In this document: positions 1 through 9,629 of the stretch, one piece after another
Numbering within the stretch: the stretch's first letter is position 1
Layout: every line of letters begins with the position of its first letter
Assembly (NCBI GenBank): GCA_025458675.1
Contig: JALORY010000009.1
Span: 1 to 36,993 of the forward strand
Direction: 5' to 3'
Source: Gammaproteobacteria bacterium
GTDB taxonomy: Bacteria > Pseudomonadota > Gammaproteobacteria > Chromatiales > Chromatiaceae
DNA: 36,993 bases
The notes under the pieces: generated by a model
Told to the model about the DNA's origin: nothing
Database searches by the model: none
The model's input: the letters and a program-made list of their open reading frames with translations, nothing else
Program-made: the position numbers and the translations under genes

Positions 1-40
1 GGACGAGCGCGTAGTCGCGGACGTGCAGGCGGGTCAGCAT
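1..40 (-). CDS. recN: DNA repair protein RecN, N-terminal fragment
   Basis: Read on the minus strand from an ATG at 40, the first 13 codons give MLTRLHVRDYALV and then leave the window. This resembles the RecN start, in which a short beta strand leads to the phrase 'NFAIV' ahead of the Walker A P-loop. RecN is an SMC-like ATPase acting in recombinational repair of double-strand breaks. The gene begins 8 bases after the nadK stop on the same strand, and nadK-recN is a common gene pair in proteobacteria. Only 40 bases are visible, so the call rests on the start motif plus the neighbour. Confidence 0.6.
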   Translation of the reverse strand, partial: MLTRLHVRDYALV

Positions 41-48
41 GGCGCGTC

Positions 49-942
49 CTAGCGGGGCGACTCGCTCCAGCCCAGCTTGGCGCGCAGCAGCTCGAAGTGG
101 TCGTGCCCGGCCGGGTGGATGAGGCGGATCGCCCGGGCGTGCTTGCGGATGCGGACGGGCTCGTCGGTGCACACCGGCAGGGTGTCCTGGCCGTCGCAGG
201 TGACGCGCAGTTGCGCCGGGTCGGTGCGGCCGCAGACCCGGATGTCGATCACGCTGCTGCCGGCGACGACCAGCGGGCGGTTGCTCAAGGTGTGCGGGCA
301 CAGGGGCACGAGAACGAGGGCGTCGAGCCCCGGCTGGAGGAGCGGGCCGCCGCCCGACAGGGCGTAGGCGGTCGAGCCGGTCGGCGTCGACACGACCAGG
401 CCGTCGGAGCGCTGGGAGTTCACGAACCGCCCGTCGATGTAGGTCTCGAACTCCACGAGCCGCGCCGTGTTCCACTTGTGGAGGACGACGTCGTTGAGCG
501 CCGTGCAGGACGGGCGGCCGCCGTCCGTGGTGGCGAGCGAGGCCTCGAGCAGGCAGCGCGGATCCTCGACGTACTGGCCGTCCAGGATGCGGGCCAGCGA
601 CTCGGTCGCCCTGGCCGGGGAGATGTCGGTCAGAAAGCCGAGCCGGCCGAGGTTGATGCCGGCCACGGGCACGCCGGCCTCGGCCGCCGCGCGCGCTGCG
701 TGCAGCAGAGTGCCGTCGCCGCCGATCACCACGAGGAGGTCGACCTCCCGGACCAGCGCTGGCAGCGGCAGACCCGCCTCCCCGCCGGGGTCCAGCAGGG
801 TCGCGCTCGCCGTGTCCAGGCGGACCGTGTGCTGGCGCCCGCCGAGGAAAGCGGCGACGCGCCGCAGGGTCTCGGGGACCGTGCGTCGGACGGGTTTGGT
901 GACCAGGCCGATGCGGCGGAAATCGGGCGGGGCAGGGGTCAC
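49..942 (-). CDS. nadK: NAD kinase
   Basis: ATP-NAD kinase phosphorylates NAD to NADP in the cytoplasm and is the main source of NADP. The 297-residue protein has the usual length. The GGDGT nucleotide-binding motif is at residues 74-78, the conserved Asn-Asp (usually Asn-Glu) at 150-151, and the glycine-rich segment ending in TGSTAYALSGGGP at about 188-200, followed by PLCPHTLSNRPLV. I chose the GTG start at 942 because GAGGGA lies a few bases upstream on the minus strand. It is transcribed away from hrcA and towards recN. A possible promoter and a perfect inverted repeat lie in its leader. Confidence 0.96.
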   Translation of the reverse strand: MTPAPPDFRRIGLVTKPVRRTVPETLRRVAAFLGGRQHTVRLDTASATLLDPGGEAGLPLPALVREVDLLVVIGGDGTLLHAARAAAEAGVPVAGINLGRLGFLTDISPARATESLARILDGQYVEDPRCLLEASLATTDGGRPSCTALNDVVLHKWNTARLVEFETYIDGRFVNSQRSDGLVVSTPTGSTAYALSGGGPLLQPGLDALVLVPLCPHTLSNRPLVVAGSSVIDIRVCGRTDPAQLRVTCDGQDTLPVCTDEPVRIRKHARAIRLIHPAGHDHFELLRAKLGWSESPR

Positions 943-965
943 GGGTCCCTCGTGAAAGCGGCTGC

Positions 966-984
966 CGCCGGATCGGATCCGGCG
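966..984. repeat. Perfect 8-bp inverted repeat in the nadK leader
   Basis: CGCCGGAT (966-973), a 3-base spacer CGG, then ATCCGGCG (977-984). It sits between the candidate nadK promoter and the nadK ribosome binding site. It could be an operator or a 5' mRNA hairpin. I recognise no known regulator motif in it. Confidence 0.5.
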
Positions 985-999
985 TGTCCGGTCGCCGGA

Positions 1000-1028
1000 A
1001 ACCTAGCACGGGGCTGGGGAGGCGCCAA
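1000..1028 (-). promoter_or_regulatory. Possible sigma-70 promoter for nadK
   Basis: On the minus strand TTGGCG (1028-1023), a 17-base spacer, then TAGGTT (1005-1000) preceded by TGC, giving an extended -10. The -35 matches consensus at 4 of 6 and the -10 at 3 of 6. Position and spacing are right for nadK, but the match is weak and this is inference. Confidence 0.35.
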
Positions 1029-1042
1029 CCGCCGTGCGTTCC

Positions 1043-1071
1043 TTGACACCCGGGACGGGCGACCGCACTAT
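1043..1071 (+). promoter_or_regulatory. hrcA promoter, sigma-70 type
   Basis: A perfect TTGACA (1043-1048) is followed after 17 bases by CACTAT (1066-1071). Transcription would start around 1078, just ahead of the CIRCE element at 1082, which suits repression by HrcA. The -35 region also reads CTTGACA, so some RpoH recognition is possible, but there is no good CCCCATNT-type -10 here. Confidence 0.65.
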
Positions 1072-1081
1072 TTCCAACGAG

Positions 1082-1108
1082 TTAGCACTCAAGCCCGTGG
1101 AGTGCTAA
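1082..1108. promoter_or_regulatory. CIRCE operator (HrcA binding site)
   Basis: TTAGCACTC (1082-1090), nine bases, then GAGTGCTAA (1100-1108): an exact match to the CIRCE consensus TTAGCACTC-N9-GAGTGCTAA. It lies immediately downstream of the predicted hrcA transcription start and 37 bases before the start codon. HrcA bound here would repress hrcA itself and any read-through into grpE-dnaK-dnaJ. I see no second CIRCE in the window. Confidence 0.97.
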
Positions 1109-1145
1109 TAGATCCTGGGAATCCTGCGCCGCCGAACGGTCCACT

Positions 1146-2207
1146 GTGTCCAACGCCCCTGGCAACAAGACCACCGACGCGCCGATCGGCGACCGCGCCC
1201 AGCACTTCCTCAAGGTGCTGGTCGAGCGGTACATCCGCGACGGTCAGCCCGTCGGGTCCCGCACCCTCGCCCGCGACGCCGGCGGAGACCTCAGCCCGGC
1301 CACCATCCGCAACGTCATGGCGGACCTGGAGGAGCTCGGGCTGGTCACGTCGCCGCACACCTCCGCCGGCCGGGTCCCGACCATCAGCGGTTACCGGTTC
1401 TTCGTCGACTCGTTGATGACCCTGCGGCCGCTCCGCGAGGAGGAGGTCGCCGACGCGCGGCGGCGCATCGCCTCGAGCCTCGACGGCCGGGCGATTCTCG
1501 ACCGCGCCTCGCATCTGCTGTCCGAGTTCACGCACATGGCCGGTGTCGTGATGCTGCCGCGGCGCGAGCGGGTCGCCTACCGGCAGATCGAGTTCCTGCC
1601 GCTCTCCGGTGCGCGGGTTCTGGCAATCCTGGTGACCAGCGAGGGCGAGGTGCACAACCGGGTGATCGAGACCGCCAAGCGCTACTCGGCGGCGGAGCTC
1701 GAGCAGGCCGCCAACTTTCTCAACCGGAGCTACGCCGGCAGGGACCTCGAAACCGTGCGCCACGCGGTGCTGGCCGAGCTGCGGCAGATGCGGGAGAGCA
1801 TGGACGCGATCATGCGCCGGGCGGTGGAGATGGCGAGCCCGGTGCTCGAGGGCCACGGCGGCCGCGACGCGCTCGTGGTGGCCGGGCAGACGAACCTCAT
1901 GGACTTCGACGAGCTGGCCCAGCTCGAGCGCCTGCGGCAGCTGTTCGACGCCTTCGCCGAGCAGCAACAGCTCCTGCACCTGCTCGATCGGTGCATGGCC
2001 GCGGACGGCGTGCAGATCTTCATCGGCGAGGAGTCCGGGTACGGCGTGCTGGAGCAGTGCAGCGTCGTGACCGCCCCGTACCGGGTGGACGGCGAGATCG
2101 CCGGCGTGCTCGGCGTGATCGGCCCGACGCGGATGGCCTACGACCGGGTCGTCCCGATCGTCGACGTGACGGCGCGACTGCTCGGGGTCGCCTTGAAAGC
2201 CTTATAA
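1146..2207 (+). CDS. hrcA: Heat-inducible transcription repressor HrcA
   Basis: HrcA is a dimeric winged-helix repressor that binds CIRCE and needs GroEL to stay active, so heat titrates it away. The 353-residue protein has the usual length. Residues about 15-80 form the DNA-binding domain, with the PATIRNVMADLEELGL recognition region at 51-66 and SPHTSAGRVPT at 69-79. The remainder is the HrcA dimerisation/insert domain. The GTG at 1146 is the only reasonable start and has no strong Shine-Dalgarno sequence, which may keep repressor levels low. It heads the heat-shock block, with a perfect CIRCE in its own leader. Enteric gammaproteobacteria generally lack hrcA, so it points to another branch. 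Confidence 0.97.
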   Translation: MSNAPGNKTTDAPIGDRAQHFLKVLVERYIRDGQPVGSRTLARDAGGDLSPATIRNVMADLEELGLVTSPHTSAGRVPTISGYRFFVDSLMTLRPLREEEVADARRRIASSLDGRAILDRASHLLSEFTHMAGVVMLPRRERVAYRQIEFLPLSGARVLAILVTSEGEVHNRVIETAKRYSAAELEQAANFLNRSYAGRDLETVRHAVLAELRQMRESMDAIMRRAVEMASPVLEGHGGRDALVVAGQTNLMDFDELAQLERLRQLFDAFAEQQQLLHLLDRCMAADGVQIFIGEESGYGVLEQCSVVTAPYRVDGEIAGVLGVIGPTRMAYDRVVPIVDVTARLLGVALKAL

Positions 2208-2219
2208 CCACCCCTATCT
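2192..2219 (+). promoter_or_regulatory. RpoH (sigma-32) promoter for grpE
   Basis: CTTGAAA (2192-2198) matches the sigma-32 -35 consensus exactly. After 12 bases comes CCCCTATCT (2211-2219), close to the CCCCATNT -10. The element overlaps the last codons and stop of hrcA. Transcription would start near 2225, giving grpE a leader of about 68 bases. The assignment is by motif only. Confidence 0.75.
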
Positions 2220-2292
2220 GAGGGGAATTGCGGCGCCGTGCCCCGGCCGGGCAGCGGCGTGGGTGCGGACAGACGAGAGACGCAGCGGGACG

Positions 2293-2892
2293 ATGAACGC
2301 AGAGGATCAGACCACCCAGGGCCCGGTGCCCGAGGCCACGATGTCGGCGGAAGCCGGTGTGACCGCTCAGACGGGCGCGGAGGCGGCGCCGAGGGCCGAA
2401 GACCTGCGGCTCCTGCTCGAGGACGCGCGCGCCAAGGCCGACGAGAACTTCGACAGGTTCATGCGGGCGACGGCGGAGCTCGAGAACGTCCGGCGGCGCG
2501 CCGAGCGGGACCTCGAGGCGGCCCGCAAGTTCGCGCTCGAGCGCTTCGTCGCGGAGCTGCTGCCGGTGCGTGACAGCCTCGAGCTCGGCATCGGCGCGGC
2601 CGGCGAGGTGCAGGCCGATCCCGCCAAGCTGCACGAGGGCATGCAGCTGACGCTGAAGATGCTCGGCGACGCGATGCAGAAGTTCGGCGTCGAGCGGGTG
2701 GACCCGCAGGGCCAGCTCTTCGACCCGAACCTGCACCAGGCCCTGTCGGTGCAGCCCCGGGACGACGTCCCGGCGAACACCGTGGTCGTAGTGGTACAGA
2801 AGGGTTACACGCTGAACGGACGGCTCGTGCGGCCGGCGATGGTCATGGTCTCGCGCGCGGCCGAGGGCGGCGGGGTGAACGAAAAGGCTTGA
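2293..2892 (+). CDS. grpE: Nucleotide exchange factor GrpE
   Basis: GrpE releases ADP from DnaK and so drives substrate release in the DnaK cycle. From the ATG at 2293 the protein has 199 residues: an acidic, disordered N-terminus, a long helical coiled-coil region rich in Ala, Glu and Arg (roughly 30-105), and the C-terminal beta domain containing the signature PNLHQAL and the GYTLNGRLVRPAMVMVS stretch. A GTG ten codons upstream (2263) would add MRTDERRSGT; I prefer the ATG because families start near it, though neither start has a strong ribosome binding site. It is preceded by an RpoH-like promoter, and its own stop codon lies in a second one. Confidence 0.95.
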   Translation: MNAEDQTTQGPVPEATMSAEAGVTAQTGAEAAPRAEDLRLLLEDARAKADENFDRFMRATAELENVRRRAERDLEAARKFALERFVAELLPVRDSLELGIGAAGEVQADPAKLHEGMQLTLKMLGDAMQKFGVERVDPQGQLFDPNLHQALSVQPRDDVPANTVVVVVQKGYTLNGRLVRPAMVMVSRAAEGGGVNEKA

Positions 2893-2916
2893 AACAGCGG
2901 GGATTTAGCCCCAATT
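2888..2916 (+). promoter_or_regulatory. RpoH (sigma-32) promoter for dnaK
   Basis: CTTGAAA (2888-2894) overlaps the grpE stop codon. It is followed after 14 bases by CCCCAATT (2909-2916), one base off the CCCCATNT consensus. Transcription would start near 2922, about 50 bases before dnaK. This would let dnaK be induced independently of grpE. Confidence 0.72.
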
Positions 2917-2928
2917 GACGGATCAATT
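2913..2928. repeat. Inverted repeat over the predicted dnaK transcription start
   Basis: AATTGA (2913-2918), CGGA, TCAATT (2923-2928): perfect 6-bp arms in an AT-rich island within very GC-rich DNA. It overlaps the end of the sigma-32 -10 element and the predicted start point. It may help melting, form a 5' hairpin, or bind a regulator. It does not resemble CIRCE. Confidence 0.5.
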
Positions 2929-2972
2929 AGGGCGGCAGTCCACCCGCCCCGGAATCTGGAGAGAGACGACAA

Positions 2973-4901
<1,929 letters not shown>

Positions 4902-4940
4902 CGGGGCGGGCGGCCGCGGCCGTCCGCAGGTCGAGACGGA

Positions 4941-4970
4941 GCGCGTGCCGGGGCCTCGGTCCCGGCGCGC
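4941..4970 (+). other. Strong hairpin between dnaK and dnaJ
   Basis: GCGCG-TG-CCGGG (4941-4952) pairs with CCCGGCGCGC (4961-4970): ten GC pairs with a 2-base bulge and an 8-base loop. No U-tract follows, so it is not a classical terminator. A position between dnaK and dnaJ would suit a partial attenuator, RNA processing site or 3'-end stabiliser that keeps DnaJ below DnaK. The role is inferred. Confidence 0.45.
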
Positions 4971-5029
4971 CTGTTGCCGTGAGCCGCTGAGCCACGATCG
5001 GCGGCGGGGGAACTGAAGCCGGACATCCC

Positions 5030-7103
<2,074 letters not shown>

Positions 7104-7143
7104 CGAGGCGGCAGCCGGCGGCGTCGCGCCTGCCGAGACCGGC

Positions 7144-7857
7144 TCAGCTGCGTCCGTAAACCGGAATCGCGGCGCCCGTGATCGCCCGGGCGGCGTCGGA
7201 GGCGAGAAACACGATCACGTCCGCGAGCGCCGCCGGCGGGACCCACCGGCTGAAGTCGGCGTCGGGCATCGACGCCCGGTTCTGCGGCGTGTCGATGGTG
7301 CCGGGGAGGATGCAGTTCGCGGTGATGCCGTGGTCGCGATGCTCGGCCGCCAGGGTCTCGGTCAGCGTGATCACGGCCGCCTTCGAGGCGCAGTACGGTC
7401 CCATCCGGGCCTTGCCCTCCAGGGCGGCACGCGCCGCGACGTTGACGACGCGACCGCCGCCCTGACGGCGGAAGTGGGGCACGACGGCGCGGCACATGTT
7501 GAGGACGCTGCGGGCATTCAGGCCCATCATCAGGTCCCAGTCCGCGTCCGGCGTCTCGTGCAGCGGCGGACCCATGGTGAATCCGCCCGCGATGTTCGCC
7601 AGCACGTCGACGCGGCCGAGCCGGGCGACGACTTCCGCGGCGGCGTCGGCCGTGCTCACCGCGGAGAGCAGGTCGACCGCGAGCAGCGCGGTCCCGGCGT
7701 CCAGCCCGAGCGAGCGTCGGGTCTCGTCCAGCCGGCCGACGTCCCGGTCGAGGAGCGCCAGCCGGTCGCCCCGGGCCGCAAAGGCTGCGGCGACCGCGGC
7801 GCCCAGATTGCCGGCCGCGCCCGTGACGATCACCACCCGTTGCCCCTGCTCGCCCAT
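7144..7857 (-). CDS. Short-chain dehydrogenase/reductase (SDR), atypical active site
   Basis: Classical-type SDR oxidoreductase of unknown substrate. The ATG at 7857 is preceded by GAGGAG at a good distance; an in-frame GTG two codons upstream is less likely. The 237 residues form a single Rossmann domain. The cofactor motif TGAAGNLG is at 12-19, with Asp38 at the end of the second strand suggesting NAD preference. An NIAG-type motif lies near 88-91, Asn114 is present, and the YCASK motif supplies Tyr155 and Lys159. The usual catalytic Ser, 13 residues before the Tyr, is replaced by Ala142 (VVNVAARAAL). The tail DTPQNR...IPVYG resembles a subgroup often annotated as FabG-like or dihydropteridine-reductase-like. 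It faces dapB and diverges from fliK. The function is not assigned. Confidence 0.85.
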   Translation of the reverse strand: MGEQGQRVVIVTGAAGNLGAAVAAAFAARGDRLALLDRDVGRLDETRRSLGLDAGTALLAVDLLSAVSTADAAAEVVARLGRVDVLANIAGGFTMGPPLHETPDADWDLMMGLNARSVLNMCRAVVPHFRRQGGGRVVNVAARAALEGKARMGPYCASKAAVITLTETLAAEHRDHGITANCILPGTIDTPQNRASMPDADFSRWVPPAALADVIVFLASDAARAITGAAIPVYGRS

Positions 7858-7952
7858 GGCCACGCTCCTCGGATTCGACGTCGCGGCAGCCTAGCCGATC
7901 CCGCTCCCTGCGTGCAGCCGGCCAACCGCGCGCCCGACCGGGTAGAGGGGGG

Positions 7953-7968
7953 CGGTACGGAAGATGCT
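7953..7968 (+). promoter_or_regulatory. Possible sigma-54 promoter for fliK
   Basis: CGGTACG-GAAG-ATGCT (7953-7968) keeps the invariant GG (7954-7955) and GC (7966-7967) separated by exactly 10 bases, as in -24/-12 promoters (TGGCACG-N4-TTGCA). It lies 33 bases before the fliK start. Flagellar genes in many gammaproteobacteria use RpoN. The match outside GG/GC is only partial (8 of 12), so this is tentative. Confidence 0.4.
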
Positions 7969-8001
7969 TGTCGACCGTTGATCAGACCGGAGGGCCATTC
8001 G

Positions 8002-9204
8002 ATGGAAAGCAGCCTCATTCCCCTGCCCGTAGCGCCCGCTGCGCCGACACTGGCTGGCGCGGCGCCTCCGCCTGCCGCGCTCGCGGACGCTGCGCCGACA
8101 CCCGACGGTGGAGCGGCATTCGCCTCCGTCCTCGGTGCCGTCAATTTGACGCCAGACCAGCAGCGGGCGCTCGCCGACCTGCTGGCCGGGCTGGGGCTGC
8201 CCGGGACCCTGCCGACCGGCAAGGGCCTGCCGCCGGCGGCAACGGACCTCCGGCCGGCCGAGACGGCGGAGGGCGCGACCGGGGCCGAGGGCGAGCAGGG
8301 TCCGGTCGCCCTGCCGCCGGAGCTCGCTGCGCTGTTGGCCCTGCTTCAGCCCGTGCAGGCTGCCGACGACCCGACCCCGGCGCCCCAAGGCGATGGCGCG
8401 GCGGCCCTCCCGGCCCTCGTCGGCCGTCTGCGGCAGGCCTTCGGCGCCGCCCTGCCGGGCGGCTCGGCGCCGGTGGCGGGACGGGCAACCCGTGGACCGA
8501 GCCCGGACGCCGTGGCGATTCCGGGCACGGGGCAGAGTCTCGGCGCGAGCCTGTCGACCCTGCCCACCGGTTCCTCGGGGACCGGGGAGACGCTTGCGCG
8601 ACCGGCAGACGAGATCCTCTCGCTCCTGCGGGCGGGGGCAGGCACAGGCGCGGCGGATGCCGCACCCCCGCTGCTCGACGCGGACCCCGCCGACGCCGCG
8701 CGCGCGCCTGTCGGGCGCCCGGTGGCTGATGGCGCGGCCGATCCAGCCGCGTCGCGACCCCGCGTCGCCGAAACCGTGGCCGTCCCCTTCGGCGAGCGCG
8801 GCTGGGAGCGGGCGCTCGGCGAGCGGGTGGTGTGGCTCGTCGGGCACCAGATCCAGGCGGCCGAGGTGAAACTCAACCCGCCGCACCTCGGGCCGGTGGA
8901 GTTTCGTCTCACCCTCAACGGCAACGAAGCCAGCGTGAGCTTCACCGCGGCACACGCCGGGGTTCGGGACGCGATCGAGCAGGCCCTGCCGCGACTGCGC
9001 GAGATGCTGTCCGAGCAGAACCTCGTGGTGGTGAACGTCGATGTCGGCCAGCGCGGCGACCCGGGGCAGGCCGCTCGGCGCGATGCGCATCCGGGCGCGG
9101 GGTCCGGCGGCGGCTTCGGGACGACCCCCCGCGACGGCGAGGGCGTTGCCGCGCCGATGTCGCGCCGCACCGGCGCGAGCAGTCTCGTGGACGAGTACGC
9201 CTGA
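8002..9204 (+). CDS. fliK: Flagellar hook-length control protein FliK-like
   Basis: FliK is a secreted ruler that sets flagellar hook length and switches the export gate from hook to filament substrates. The ATG at 8002 has GGAGGG 8 bases upstream and gives 400 residues. The first ~260 are Ala/Pro/Gly-rich and low complexity, as in FliK rulers. Residues about 265-355 form the conserved C-terminal switch domain (Flg_hook), with LNPPHLGPVEF near 291-301 and a helix DAIEQALPRLREML. A shorter final tail follows. No other flagellar gene is in the window; neighbours are an SDR and lapA. It could also be a FliK paralogue rather than the hook ruler itself. Confidence 0.85.
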   Translation: MESSLIPLPVAPAAPTLAGAAPPPAALADAAPTPDGGAAFASVLGAVNLTPDQQRALADLLAGLGLPGTLPTGKGLPPAATDLRPAETAEGATGAEGEQGPVALPPELAALLALLQPVQAADDPTPAPQGDGAAALPALVGRLRQAFGAALPGGSAPVAGRATRGPSPDAVAIPGTGQSLGASLSTLPTGSSGTGETLARPADEILSLLRAGAGTGAADAAPPLLDADPADAARAPVGRPVADGAADPAASRPRVAETVAVPFGERGWERALGERVVWLVGHQIQAAEVKLNPPHLGPVEFRLTLNGNEASVSFTAAHAGVRDAIEQALPRLREMLSEQNLVVVNVDVGQRGDPGQAARRDAHPGAGSGGGFGTTPRDGEGVAAPMSRRTGASSLVDEYA

Positions 9205-9232
9205 CCCGCCGCGCCGGGTCGCGGCTTCCGTA

Positions 9233-9248
9233 GGCTCGGTGCCGAGCC
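9233..9248. repeat. Inverted repeat in the fliK-lapA spacer
   Basis: GGCTCGG (9233-9239) and CCGAGCC (9242-9248) separated by 2 bases, 28 bases after the fliK stop. As RNA it would be a GGCTC/GAGCC stem with a small loop. No U-tract follows. A TATCAT sequence at 9262-9267 could be a -10 for lapA, but no -35 stands out. The repeat may end the fliK message or act as an operator for lapA. Confidence 0.4.
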
Positions 9249-9336
9249 GGTGCGCGCTGTGTATCATCTGGCGCGGCGCCGGCGGGAGGCCGTGTCCGCT
9301 TGCCGGCCGCCACCTCGCGGCGCAGGAGACTCGTCG

Positions 9337-9624
9337 GTGAAACTGGTCAAGCTCGTGGTCGGATTCATGCTGCTGGGGCTCGGTGCGTCGTTCGCCTCGC
9401 TCAACGCCGGCACCGTGCGCCTCGATTTCTACTTCGCGGTCCACGACGTACCCATCGCGCTCGCGCTGGTGGTCGCCCTCGGGGCCGGCGCGCTGCTCGG
9501 CGTGCTGGCGGCGTCGGGCCGGCTCGTCCGCCTGCGCCAGGAGGCCGCCGAGCTGCGCCGGAAGGCGCGCCTGTCCGCGGAGGAGATCAGCAACCTCCGC
9601 GCGCTGCCGATCAGGGATCACTGA
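9337..9624 (+). CDS. lapA: LPS assembly protein LapA (DUF1049)
   Basis: Small inner-membrane partner of LapB. In E. coli the pair helps control LpxC turnover and hence lipopolysaccharide amount. The GTG at 9337 with GGAGA about 9 bases upstream gives 95 residues, close to the family length. Two hydrophobic segments (about 5-22 and 38-58) are followed by a basic, helical cytoplasmic tail ending RALPIRDH. The first loop contains FASLNAGTVRLDFYF, the typical DUF1049 pattern (N..x.V..f). It lies 5 bases before lapB. Unlike in most gammaproteobacteria, no rpsA or ihfB lies upstream; fliK does. Confidence 0.88.
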   Translation: MKLVKLVVGFMLLGLGASFASLNAGTVRLDFYFAVHDVPIALALVVALGAGALLGVLAASGRLVRLRQEAAELRRKARLSAEEISNLRALPIRDH

Positions 9625-9629
9625 GCCGG

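Noticed and set aside
2263-2292. GTG start for grpE ten codons upstream
   Set aside because: The extra residues are not GrpE-like and the ribosome binding site is no better; I kept the ATG at 2293, though with some doubt.
7330-8001. An upstream extension of fliK through the SDR region
   Set aside because: The first 224 codons are antisense to the SDR and lack FliK character; a good ribosome binding site precedes the ATG at 8002.
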